From Pseudoflavonifractor sp. MSJ-30 (GTDB lineage Bacteria > Bacillota > Clostridia > Oscillospirales > Oscillospiraceae), in contig NZ_JAHLPU010000060.1 of assembly GCF_018918045.1 (NCBI RefSeq), forward strand, positions 1 to 47,814: a stretch of DNA of 47,814 nt. The letters run 5' to 3'. Position 1 is the stretch's first letter. Every line of letters begins with the position of its first letter. Position numbers and translations under genes: made by a program. Positions 8,396-16,762 of this stretch are shown here, in pieces. The notes beneath the pieces were generated by a model that was not told the origin of the DNA, searched no databases, and saw only the letters and a list, made by a program, of their open reading frames with translations.

Positions 8396-11053
8396 ATGGA
8401 AAGCAGATTTCTGGACGATATGGGGTCCTTTCGGATAGAGCATGGGGAGAAAAACAGACTGAATTATTTCCCCCTTGCCGCAGAAAACGGCGTTATGGCA
8501 AGCATAACGCCGGAATTAAAGGGTGACTTGAAGCGGGACCAAAACAGTTTTGTGCTTCCGCCGGCCAGTGAAGAGGATCTGCGTTCCGGCATGGCGGGGA
8601 GAAATTTTTGGTGCAGATTTGAAAACGGCGAATTGTGGTCGGCAGCAGGAATGAGCGCCGCGCAGATTGCGGAGGAATTTACGCCCGCGGAAGAGAAGTG
8701 CATAGTGGAAGCGGGGTTGCTGTGGCATAGGACTGTGCGGGAAAACCGGACGCGTCAATTGCGGGCAGCTGTGACCAGCTGGGTCCCCAGCGCAAACGGA
8801 ACGGTGGAGATCATGCAGGTAATATTGGAGAATTGCGGCGAAGAAACCCTCCGCCTGACACCGACAGCCGCAATCCCACTCTATGGGCGCAGTGCGGATA
8901 ATCTGAGGGATCACCGCCATGTGACCTCTCTGCTGAATCGAGCGGAAAGCCGGAAGGAAGGCGTAATCCTCACACCGACCTATTCCTTCGATGAGCGTGG
9001 GCACACACCCAATCAGCGAAGCTATTTTGTATTTGGCATAACGGAAGACGGGAAATCTGCGGAAGCGGTCTGTGCGGACCTGGATCGTTACACAGGCGAA
9101 GGAAGCCTGATTATGCCGGAGTGGGTTGCCAAAGAGCTGCCTGGTGATTCCCTTGGTGGTGAAACGGCAGGAAAAGAAACAATTGGTGCGCTGCGTTTCC
9201 CGGAGACGGAGTTACGCCCGGGAGAAAAGCGGGAATACGATATTCTTGTGGGTACAGCGGAAGATAAGGCAGCTGCGGAGCAAATTGCCGCCGTCTGGCT
9301 TTCCCCGTACAGAATCCGGATTTCCCTGGAAGAGACAAAGCTCTGGTGGGATCAGGTGAATCCAATCCGCACCCATACGGGTGATTCAGACTTTGACAAT
9401 GTTCTGCGCTGGATCGGAATTCAGCCGACGCTGCGTAGAATTTATGGCTGCTCATTCCTGCCGCATCACGATTACGGAAAGGGCGGACGAGGCTGGCGTG
9501 ACTTGTGGCAGGATTCTCTGGGACTGCTTTTGAGCGAGCCTGAGACAGTGGCGGATGACCTGGTCGCCTATTTTGGCGGAGTCCGTTTGGACGGGACGAA
9601 TGCCACCATCATTGGAAATCGTCCGGGAGAATTCAAGGCGGATCGCAATGGAATTCAGCGAGTCTGGATGGATCACGGTTACTGGCCGGTACTGACTATC
9701 TGGCAATACATCCAACAAACAGGCGATATTGAGATCCTTCTGAGAGTGGCACCTTTTTTTCAGGATGGTCTCGGAATGCGGGGGACCCAGAGAGATGCCA
9801 TCCAGGCAAAAAGAAGCTGCACAGGAACTGTTGCAGAGCATATGCTGTTGGAACAGCTGACCGCATTCTGCGAAGCGGGAGAACATGGTCTGCTTCGGCT
9901 TCGGGATGCGGATTGGAACGACGCTTTGGATATGGCACCTCAACGCGGGGAGAGCGGTGCGTTTACATCCGCTTATGCCGGAAGTATGGAGCTGTTGGCG
10001 AAAATGCTGGAAACTTTACGGCAGACCGGAAAATGCAGCAGTATTGACCTGCCAAAGCGTTTTGAAATCCTGCTGGGGGAAGAGGACAATTGGGCTTCCA
10101 TCGCATCGCGCAGGGAGAAGCTGAATCGGTTCTGCGCGCAGTGTATCCAAATTCCTGATGATGACCGGATTCAGATCCCGTTGGACAAAATTGTACGGCA
10201 TTTGGACTTGTGTGCGGACACGCTGAAAGCAATCATACGGGAAAAGGCATGGATTCAGACGGAGCAGGACGGATGGTTCAACAGCTACTATGATAATTAC
10301 GGTACTCCACTGGAATGCGGGACGCCGGGGCAAGAACGTATGATGCTGACGGGACAGGTATTTGCGATCCTGGGCGGAGTAGCAGCGAAATCTGAGATCC
10401 CTCAAATCTATCATGCGGCCAGGCGGCTGCTGTATGCGCGGCAGGCAGGCGGATTCAGACTGAATACGCGGCTAAATCCAGAAGATTTCCAAATTGGCAG
10501 AATGCTGGCCTTTGCCTACGGGCACAAGGAAAACGGCGCGGTGTTCAGCCATATGAGTGTCATGTTTGCATATGCGCTGTACAGCCGGGGGTATGCCAGA
10601 GAGGGCTTTTCGGCCATAGAGCCAATTTGGAGACTTGTGCTGGATTCTAAAAAGAGCAGAATCTATCCGGGGATCCCGGAATACTTTGCCCCGGATGGCC
10701 GGGGTATGTACCCGTATCTGACGGGTTCCGCAGCCTGGATGATGCTGTGCGTGGTGCAGGAAATGTTTGGCGTCCGCGGGGAAAATGGAGCGCTGTGTCT
10801 GCGGCCTCAGCTGCTGCCGGAACAGTTTGACGTGCGGAATCGAACCAGCATTATTTTGAAGTTTGGCGGAAAGGCATTCAAGATTGTATACACATTGTTG
10901 GAACGCCTGGAGCCTTCCGAATATACAATTGTGAAGGCAGAGCTGGACAATATGCCAATAGCGGATGGACGTATCCTGCCTTCTGAAATGGGAGCATTGG
11001 ACAAAGAGAAAATACATATTGTGGAAGCTTGGCTCGGGAGAAAAGTACAATGA
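8396..11053 (+). CDS. GH94-like inverting glucoside phosphorylase
   Basis: Probable phosphorolytic enzyme that splits a beta-glucosyl disaccharide or oligosaccharide into glucose-1-phosphate and a shorter sugar. The 885-residue length and layout fit GH94: an N-terminal beta-sandwich, then an (alpha/alpha)6 barrel. The catalytic Asp lies in DADWNDALD (D509 as general acid; D506 is the first Asp of DWND). The segment GRGWRDLWQDSLGLLL near residue 365 corresponds to the family's conserved RD..QD region. ATG at 8396 is chosen because AAGGGG is 8 bp upstream, rather than a GTG nine bases earlier inside that site. With a GH16 neighbour, a laminaribiose/beta-1,3-oligoglucan specificity is the best guess, but cellobiose or beta-1,2 activity cannot be excluded. 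Confidence 0.8.
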   Translation: MESRFLDDMGSFRIEHGEKNRLNYFPLAAENGVMASITPELKGDLKRDQNSFVLPPASEEDLRSGMAGRNFWCRFENGELWSAAGMSAAQIAEEFTPAEEKCIVEAGLLWHRTVRENRTRQLRAAVTSWVPSANGTVEIMQVILENCGEETLRLTPTAAIPLYGRSADNLRDHRHVTSLLNRAESRKEGVILTPTYSFDERGHTPNQRSYFVFGITEDGKSAEAVCADLDRYTGEGSLIMPEWVAKELPGDSLGGETAGKETIGALRFPETELRPGEKREYDILVGTAEDKAAAEQIAAVWLSPYRIRISLEETKLWWDQVNPIRTHTGDSDFDNVLRWIGIQPTLRRIYGCSFLPHHDYGKGGRGWRDLWQDSLGLLLSEPETVADDLVAYFGGVRLDGTNATIIGNRPGEFKADRNGIQRVWMDHGYWPVLTIWQYIQQTGDIEILLRVAPFFQDGLGMRGTQRDAIQAKRSCTGTVAEHMLLEQLTAFCEAGEHGLLRLRDADWNDALDMAPQRGESGAFTSAYAGSMELLAKMLETLRQTGKCSSIDLPKRFEILLGEEDNWASIASRREKLNRFCAQCIQIPDDDRIQIPLDKIVRHLDLCADTLKAIIREKAWIQTEQDGWFNSYYDNYGTPLECGTPGQERMMLTGQVFAILGGVAAKSEIPQIYHAARRLLYARQAGGFRLNTRLNPEDFQIGRMLAFAYGHKENGAVFSHMSVMFAYALYSRGYAREGFSAIEPIWRLVLDSKKSRIYPGIPEYFAPDGRGMYPYLTGSAAWMMLCVVQEMFGVRGENGALCLRPQLLPEQFDVRNRTSIILKFGGKAFKIVYTLLERLEPSEYTIVKAELDNMPIADGRILPSEMGALDKEKIHIVEAWLGRKVQ

Positions 11054-13953
11054 TCGATATCATAAAAGACTATGACAGTCAACCGGCATTTGCCGATTTT
11101 TTACCAGGAATTGCGGGGGAGAATGGTATCCCCGCATGGTGCTTTTTCGTAAATCGGGGGCAAGGCGTTGCGAGTTTTGGCACGCAGGATAAGGATCACC
11201 CGATCATGGAATTTCGGCCGGCGCACACAGCGTGGCAGGATGTCCAGACGAAGGGCTTCCGTACTTTCTTGAAGTACCATGGGCATGTGTCGGAGTTGTT
11301 TGTGAATGCACGGGACAAACAGATGCTGCTTGGGGCAAACAGCTTGACGCTTCAGTGCCGGGAAACGGATGCCCCGGTTCGTGCCCAGGTCCAGTATTTT
11401 ATTTTACCGAATGCGTGCGTTGGAGCGCTGGCAAGGACGCTGACAATTGAAAATACTGGCAACGGCGTATTGGACTTGGAGGTACTGGATGGACTTCCGG
11501 CAATTGTTCCCCATGGGATCGGAGACTGGCATTTGAAATGCATGATCCAGACCGCAAGGGCCTGGATGGAAACGGTAGGCGGCGAAACAGGCGTCCCCCG
11601 ATACAGGGTACGGGCAAGCCTGGAGGATAGTGCCCGAGTCGAGCCGATCACCGGTTTTGCGTTTGGATTTTCTTGTGTGGAGGAAGGAAAACGACTGCCT
11701 GTCCTGTGGGACCCGGAAGCCGTTTTTGGACAGGATACTTCCTTTGTCCATCCGCATGGATTTGCGCGGATGGATTTGCCGGAGTTGATTTCGGCACACC
11801 AGCGCTGCCAGAATCTGTTCCCGTGTTTCTTTTCAGGTGCGCGGCTCCGACTGAATCCGGGAGAGAAGAAAACGGTTTATACACTGCTGGGGCACGGAAA
11901 AACCGGCAGCGGCTGCGGGAAACTGCTGGAAGAGGCGGTATCGCCCGAATGGTTTGCAAGAAAGCTTGAGGAAGCGGAAACAATGGTGGATACACTGTGT
12001 GCGCCAATTGCATGCGACACGGCAGATCCCCGATTTGATGAGTACTGTAAGAGGACGTATTTGGATAATTTCCTGCGCGGCGGCAAGCCGGTACGCTTGG
12101 CTGGACATACCTTTCACCTGTACAGCCGTAAGCATGGGGATCTGGAACGGGACTACAATTACTTCTCCCTGACACAGGAGCCGCTCTCCCAGGGAAACGG
12201 GAATTTCCGGGACGTGTGGCAAAACAGACGATGTGATGTATCGTTTACGCCTTTCGTAGGCGGAAAAAATGTTGCCGACTTCTATTCCCTGATCCAGCCG
12301 GACGGATATAACCCCCTGGTCATCAAACCGGATCTGGTACAGAGCGCCAGTGGAGAGACAATGACACCGGGGCAGTATGTGCTGCGCTATGGGAGACAGG
12401 AGGGAATGGCCCGCATAGCGCAAGGAACGGTAAAAGCAGATGCGGACTTCGGAGAGGGATATTGGACAGACCATTGGAGCTATGGCCTGGATCTGATTGA
12501 AGATTTCCTGCGTATCTGGCCGGAACGGGAGCAGGAACTGATGCAAATGGAACTGCCCTGGTACCGGGCGCAGGCGCAAATACTGCCCAGAGAAAAACGC
12601 TATAGTGTGTCGGGTGGAGAACTGCGGCAGTATCACTTTTTGGAAGAGAGACCGGGAGAAAAATGGTGCAGGGATGGGTACGGGAATCTGGTAAAGGCTA
12701 CTTTGCTGGAAAAGCTGGTCTGTATGTGCGCAATGAAATTTGCGGCGTTGGATGCCTGGGGCTGCGGCATTGAAATGGAAGGCGGAAGACCTGGCTGGTA
12801 TGACGCGCTGAACGGATTGCCCGCACTGTTTGGTTCCAGTGTTACGGATGCCATGGAGCTGCTGCGGCATTTGCGGTTTCTGAAAGCTTCTCTTCGGCGC
12901 TATGGAGGAAAGGTTTCTTTGCCGGAACCCCATTACATGTTACTGATGCGCCTAAAGCAGAGCGTCGAGGATATTCCGGAGTATACGGGAAATACGGTGC
13001 TGGTTGATTTTTGGAACAGCAGCAAATCCGCGCTGGAGCACTGCCGGGAAGAAGTCTATACGCAGGGAGCATGGGACTATGCAGATTGCCAAGCGGAACA
13101 GCTGGCTGAAATGCTGGACGCATGGGCAAATTTCCTTGGTCAACGGCTTGCTCTGTGCCGCGGAGAAAACGGGTTGATGCCGACCTATTGCCGATACCGT
13201 GTGAAAATGGAGCAAGGAACGCCTTCGTTTGAAAAGTGTGATATGCCGCTGTTCCTGGAATCCAGTGTGCGGGATATGCGCCTATGTGAAAGCAAGCAAA
13301 AACGCAAAGAACTGTTTGAGGCAGTACACCGGAGCGAACTGTTTGACGGCAAGATTGGGATGTACCGCGTCAATCAGGCACTGGATATATCCGAGCTGGA
13401 GCTGGGGCGTGCGGCTGCGTTTACACCGGGATGGCTGGAAAATGGTTCCATCTGGCTGCACATGGAATATAAATATCTATTGGAATTGCTGCGCGGCGGA
13501 TTGTATGAACAGTTTTCGGAAACAATGCGGCAGGCTGCGATTCCGTTCTTAGATCCGGCTGTTTACGGAAGAAGTACATTGGAAAACAGCTCCTTCCTGG
13601 TGAGCAGTATGAACCCAGAGAAGGCGCTTCACGGACGTGGATATGTGGCGCGGCTAAGCGGTTCTACGGCGGAATTTATGAGCATATGGCAAATCATGAT
13701 GTTCGGCCGAAAACCGTTCCTGCGTACAGAAAGCGGCGTGCAAATAAATCTGCAGCCTTGCATTCCGGCGTATCTGATAGATGAAGAGCGCACAATCCGG
13801 GCGGCATTCATGGAAAACAGCACCGTGATCTACCACTTTGCGGAGTGCCGAGATTATTTCCCAGGAAGCTACAGTATTCGTATTCGATCTGCGGTGGATG
13901 TCAATGCGATTCGTCAAGGTGCGGCTACTGAAATAGTGGCGGATGTTTCCTGA
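11050..13953 (+). CDS. GH149/GH161-like oligoglucan phosphorylase
   Basis: A 967-residue protein from the wider GH94-like phosphorylase clan but clearly different from its neighbour. It contains PLSQGNGNFRDVWQNRR near residue 382, a signature I associate with GH149/GH161 beta-1,3-glucan phosphorylases, and the catalytic-type motif PGWYDALNGLP with D585. Most relatives have WND here, so Tyr at 584 is a variation. Its ATG overlaps the previous stop (ATGA), which indicates translational coupling. Two phosphorylases of different length preference would allow stepwise breakdown of imported oligosaccharides with saving of ATP. Family placement between GH149 and GH161 is uncertain. Confidence 0.72.
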   Translation: MIDIIKDYDSQPAFADFLPGIAGENGIPAWCFFVNRGQGVASFGTQDKDHPIMEFRPAHTAWQDVQTKGFRTFLKYHGHVSELFVNARDKQMLLGANSLTLQCRETDAPVRAQVQYFILPNACVGALARTLTIENTGNGVLDLEVLDGLPAIVPHGIGDWHLKCMIQTARAWMETVGGETGVPRYRVRASLEDSARVEPITGFAFGFSCVEEGKRLPVLWDPEAVFGQDTSFVHPHGFARMDLPELISAHQRCQNLFPCFFSGARLRLNPGEKKTVYTLLGHGKTGSGCGKLLEEAVSPEWFARKLEEAETMVDTLCAPIACDTADPRFDEYCKRTYLDNFLRGGKPVRLAGHTFHLYSRKHGDLERDYNYFSLTQEPLSQGNGNFRDVWQNRRCDVSFTPFVGGKNVADFYSLIQPDGYNPLVIKPDLVQSASGETMTPGQYVLRYGRQEGMARIAQGTVKADADFGEGYWTDHWSYGLDLIEDFLRIWPEREQELMQMELPWYRAQAQILPREKRYSVSGGELRQYHFLEERPGEKWCRDGYGNLVKATLLEKLVCMCAMKFAALDAWGCGIEMEGGRPGWYDALNGLPALFGSSVTDAMELLRHLRFLKASLRRYGGKVSLPEPHYMLLMRLKQSVEDIPEYTGNTVLVDFWNSSKSALEHCREEVYTQGAWDYADCQAEQLAEMLDAWANFLGQRLALCRGENGLMPTYCRYRVKMEQGTPSFEKCDMPLFLESSVRDMRLCESKQKRKELFEAVHRSELFDGKIGMYRVNQALDISELELGRAAAFTPGWLENGSIWLHMEYKYLLELLRGGLYEQFSETMRQAAIPFLDPAVYGRSTLENSSFLVSSMNPEKALHGRGYVARLSGSTAEFMSIWQIMMFGRKPFLRTESGVQINLQPCIPAYLIDEERTIRAAFMENSTVIYHFAECRDYFPGSYSIRIRSAVDVNAIRQGAATEIVADVS

Positions 13954-14024
13954 TTTATGTGGGTGAAGATTCAATTGAAGGATGTCTGTGTAAATAGCTA
14001 TATGAGATGATGGCGAAAAAAGTC

Positions 14025-14053
14025 TTGACAAATACGAATATATGTTTTACAAT
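14025..14053 (+). promoter_or_regulatory. Promoter of an orphan RNA
   Basis: TTGACA (14025-14030), 17 bp, TACAAT (14048-14053). Near-consensus, yet no protein gene begins for more than 700 bp and a terminator-like hairpin ends at about 14,217. Confidence 0.75.
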
Positions 14054-14059
14054 CTAAAT

Positions 14060-14217
14060 ATACCAAATCAACACAAGTGAATATCCCTGTACTCAAATCG
14101 CGCAAGCGGAGACAGTGATGTAACATCATTGAGCTACCAAGCACCGTGAGAGGCTAATCTTCAGACAGGAGAAATCCTGCCTGTGTGGTTAGTGTCTTGC
14201 GGTGCTTTTTGTTTTTC
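14060..14217 (+). ncRNA. Probable small structured RNA, class unknown
   Basis: The segment runs from the expected start of the promoter at 14025 to the T-tract after 14210, about 155 nt. It contains a CGC-GCAA-GCG hairpin (14099-14108), a TGATG-TAA-CATCA hairpin (about 14118-14130), and a long 3' hairpin from about 14138 to 14210. The outer pairing of the long hairpin is AAGCACCG/CGGTGCTT, followed by CTAATC/GGTTAG, with CAGGA-GAAA-TCCTG at the tip, and TTTTTGTTTTT comes after it. No open frame with a ribosome binding site is seen. It could be a free small RNA or a riboswitch-type leader without a gene. I do not recognise the class; a 6S-like RNA was considered but not supported. Confidence 0.5.
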
Positions 14218-14220
14218 AGA

Positions 14221-14475
14221 TGCGGGGATTGCGATGTGAGGCTGTGCAGCTTGACAAGTTTATACCCGCCAGAAAATGGGGTAAGGTGACGACGGTGGGG
14301 ACAGGACGATGATACTTCTCGAAAGAGCTGGGCGGAAGCGCAGGGGTGAAACTCCCATGGACCCGATTCGCAATATAGGAAATAGGGGAGAAGCGTGTTT
14401 CATCGATGCCGTTTATAGATAACGTCCGCATTGGACACAATCTGACAGGGAAGGTTGGCTTTTCCGGTTCAACGT
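14221..14475 (+). ncRNA. Candidate second structured RNA
   Basis: Gene-free stretch rich in small hairpins: GCTG-TG-CAGC (14241-14250), TACCC/GGGTA (about 14263-14283), CTC-GAAA-GAG (14318-14327), AGGGG-TGAAA-CTCCC (14342-14356), CGTT/AACG (14410-14424) and GTCC/GGAC (14424-14436). GGATTG (14226-14231) can pair with CAATCT (14438-14443), which would close the whole set into one multibranched fold. No promoter of its own was found, so it may be read through from the RNA upstream. The compact fold recalls clostridial structured RNAs such as the raiA class, but I cannot confirm that. Confidence 0.35.
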
Positions 14476-14531
14476 GATCCGGTTCTTATCTGCCACAAAG
14501 TCTTTTTTGAAAGAAAACAGAAAAAAGCCTC

Positions 14532-14560
14532 TTGAACTTTTCCCGCAAAGGTGCTATACT
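14532..14560 (+). promoter_or_regulatory. Promoter of thrS
   Basis: TTGAAC (14532-14537), 17 bp, TATACT (14555-14560), located directly before the T-box leader. Confidence 0.65.
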
Positions 14561-14566
14561 GCAAAT

Positions 14567-14799
14567 AATAGCGAAGAGGGAGACTGACCCCTGATGCTTC
14601 CGGTTTCAGAGAGGCCCGCGTGTGCTGTGAGCGGGTCCCGGGGCGCTGGGCGATACCACTCCTGAGCTGCGTGCGAGAAAGCCTTCTTCAAGGCGCAAGC
14701 ACTGCCGTATCCGCCCAACGACAGAGGGCTATGAGTGAAAAGTCAAGGTGGAACCGTGCTGAACCAAAGCACCCTTGGAAAAACCAGGGGTGCTTTTTT
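14567..14799 (+). promoter_or_regulatory. T-box leader (threonyl-tRNA sensing) with terminator
   Basis: Transcription attenuator that reads uncharged tRNA-Thr. The T-box core GGTGGAACC sits at 14747-14755. A terminator follows at 14767-14799 (AAGCACCCTTGG/CCAGGGGTGCTT and a T-run) that would be replaced by the antiterminator when tRNA CCA ends pair. Upstream, ACC near 14658 in the sequence GATACCACTCC could be the Thr specifier, which matches the thrS gene downstream. Confidence 0.85.
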
Positions 14800-14830
14800 G
14801 CATCCCGACGCTCAGAAAAGGAGAAATGTT

Positions 14831-16618
14831 ATGAAAATCATCTACAAAGACGGGGCCGTAGCGGAGTGCCCCCCTGAGGAAGCGCTGCACGTTCTGCGGC
14901 ACACCGCTGCCCACATCATGGCCCAGGCCATTCAGCACCTGTATCCTGATGCGGACTTTGCCTATGGTCCCGCTACCGAGAAGGGCTTCTATTATGATGT
15001 GGACTTCGGCGACAAGAAGCTGACCGACGAGGACCTGGAAGCCATCGAAAAAGAGATGAAGAAGATCGTCAAGGCGAACCTGCCCATCAAGCCCTTCATC
15101 CTGCCCCGGGACGAGGCCGTCAAGCTCATGCACGACCGTCACGCCAAGTATAAGGAGGAGCACATCGGCGACCTGCCCGAGGATGCCGTCATCAGCTTCT
15201 ACCAGCAGGGCGACTATATCGATATGTGCGTCGGCCCCCACCTGACCTACACCAAGGGCCTGAAGGCTTTTAAGATCACCCAGCAGTCCGGCGCTTACTG
15301 GAAGAACGATGCCAACAACAAGATGCTTACCCGTATCAACGGCGTTGCTTTCGCTTCCCAGGAGGAACTGGACGAGTACCTGAAGCAGCAGGAGGAGGCC
15401 AAGGCCAGAGACCACCGGAAGATCGGCAAGGAAATGGGCCTGTTCATGACCGATGAGCTGGTAGGCCGGGGCATGCCCATGTTCCTGCCCAGAGGCTATA
15501 CGGTCTGGCAGGAGCTGGAGAATTACATTAAGGAAAAGGAGCGCAAGCTGGGCTATCAGCACGTGATGACCCCTTGCGTGGGCACTGTGGCTCTGTATCA
15601 GACCTCCGGCCACTGGGCCCACTATAAGGACAATATGTTCCCCGCCATGGAAGTGGACGGCGAGAGCTTCGTCCTGCGCCCCATGAACTGCCCCCACCAC
15701 ATGATGATTTACGCAAACCGTCCCCACTCCTATCGGGAGCTGCCCATCCGCATCGGTGAGATTGCCCATGATTTCCGGTATGAATCCAGCGGCACCCTGA
15801 AGGGCATTGAGCGTGGCCGTCATTTCTGTCAGAACGATGCCCACCTGTTCGTCACCCCTGACCAGATCAAGGACGAGGTGGCCCGTGTAGTTGGCCTCAT
15901 CCGGGATGTCTACAAGGATTTCGGTATTACCGACTACCGCTGCGTCCTGTCTCTGCGGGACCCCGAGGATAAGGTCAAGTACCATCCCGATGATGCCATG
16001 TGGGAGAAGGCTGAATCTGCCCTGCGGGAAGTGCTGACCGAGCTGGGTATCCACTTCACCGAGGAAATCGGCGAGGCTGCCTTCTACGGCCCCAAGCTGG
16101 ACGTGAACGTCAAGCCCGCCGTTGGCGCAGAGTACACCCTGTCCACCTGCCAGCTGGACTTCTGCCTGCCTGCCAAGTTTGACCTGAAGTATGTGGATTC
16201 CGACGGCAAGGAGCAGACCCCTGTGGTGCTGCACCGGGCGATCCTGGGCTCCCTGGACCGTTTCATGGCTTATATGATTGAGGAGACCAAGGGCAAGTTC
16301 CCCGTGTGGCTGGCTCCGCTGCAGGTTAAGGTTCTGCCGGTTTCCGAAAAAACCATGGACTATGCCCGTCAGGTCAATCAGGCTCTGGAGGATGCCAACA
16401 TCCGCACCCAGCTGGACGAGCGCAGCGAGAAGATCGGCTATAAGATCCGGGAGGCCCGCCAGATCGACCGTGCGCCCTATATGCTGATTCTGGGCGCCAA
16501 GGAAGCCGAGGAGGGCACCATCTCTGTCCGGAACCGGGATACCGATGAGACCACCGTCATGAAGCTGGATGAATTCATTGCCAAGGTCAAGCACGAGATC
16601 GAAACCCGGGCGCACTGA
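14831..16618 (+). CDS. thrS: Threonyl-tRNA synthetase, form lacking the TGS domain
   Basis: Charges tRNA-Thr. The 595-residue protein begins close to the N2 editing domain: the HTAAH zinc/editing motif is at residues 24-28, against about 73-77 in the long form. The N-terminal TGS domain is therefore missing. The catalytic core follows (motif 2 region with GIERGRHFCQNDAHLF, and MNCPHHMMIY bearing a zinc Cys), then the anticodon-binding domain at the C-terminus. ATG at 14831 with AAGGAG upstream. The frame stays open upstream but crosses the T-box terminator, so it cannot be coding. A strong terminator follows at 16,636. Confidence 0.96.
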   Translation: MKIIYKDGAVAECPPEEALHVLRHTAAHIMAQAIQHLYPDADFAYGPATEKGFYYDVDFGDKKLTDEDLEAIEKEMKKIVKANLPIKPFILPRDEAVKLMHDRHAKYKEEHIGDLPEDAVISFYQQGDYIDMCVGPHLTYTKGLKAFKITQQSGAYWKNDANNKMLTRINGVAFASQEELDEYLKQQEEAKARDHRKIGKEMGLFMTDELVGRGMPMFLPRGYTVWQELENYIKEKERKLGYQHVMTPCVGTVALYQTSGHWAHYKDNMFPAMEVDGESFVLRPMNCPHHMMIYANRPHSYRELPIRIGEIAHDFRYESSGTLKGIERGRHFCQNDAHLFVTPDQIKDEVARVVGLIRDVYKDFGITDYRCVLSLRDPEDKVKYHPDDAMWEKAESALREVLTELGIHFTEEIGEAAFYGPKLDVNVKPAVGAEYTLSTCQLDFCLPAKFDLKYVDSDGKEQTPVVLHRAILGSLDRFMAYMIEETKGKFPVWLAPLQVKVLPVSEKTMDYARQVNQALEDANIRTQLDERSEKIGYKIREARQIDRAPYMLILGAKEAEEGTISVRNRDTDETTVMKLDEFIAKVKHEIETRAH

Positions 16619-16635
16619 TTCCCTATAACAATGAT

Positions 16636-16665
16636 TCCCGGCAGGGGTTCCTGCCGGGATTTTTT
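16636..16665 (+). terminator. Terminator of thrS
   Basis: Perfect 10-bp stem TCCCGGCAGG/CCTGCCGGGA, 4-nt loop, TTTTTT. Confidence 0.92.
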
Positions 16666-16687
16666 GCGCTGTGTCCGTAAATAATCC

Positions 16688-16718
16688 TTGACGAACCCCC
16701 GGGGGACAGTGCTATAAT
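16688..16718 (+). promoter_or_regulatory. Promoter of the MATE exporter
   Basis: TTGACG (16688-16693), 19-bp spacer containing a CCCCC/GGGGG dyad, TATAAT (16713-16718). The long spacer with an inverted repeat suggests regulator-dependent activation of MerR type, but this is only a possibility. Confidence 0.5.
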
Positions 16719-16762
16719 AATTCTTTACGAGAAAACTCAGGGAAGGAAAGAAAAACAGAAAG

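Noticed and set aside
14251..14256. TTGACA inside the second RNA candidate as a promoter
   Set aside because: No acceptable -10 at 16-19 bp.
14060..14475. RNase P RNA or tmRNA
   Set aside because: Signature sequences (such as GAGGAAAGTC, or the tRNA-like ends of tmRNA) are absent.
14729..16615. Open frame of more than 600 codons antisense to thrS
   Set aside because: Mirrors the codon bias of thrS, lacks a ribosome binding site and resembles no protein family.
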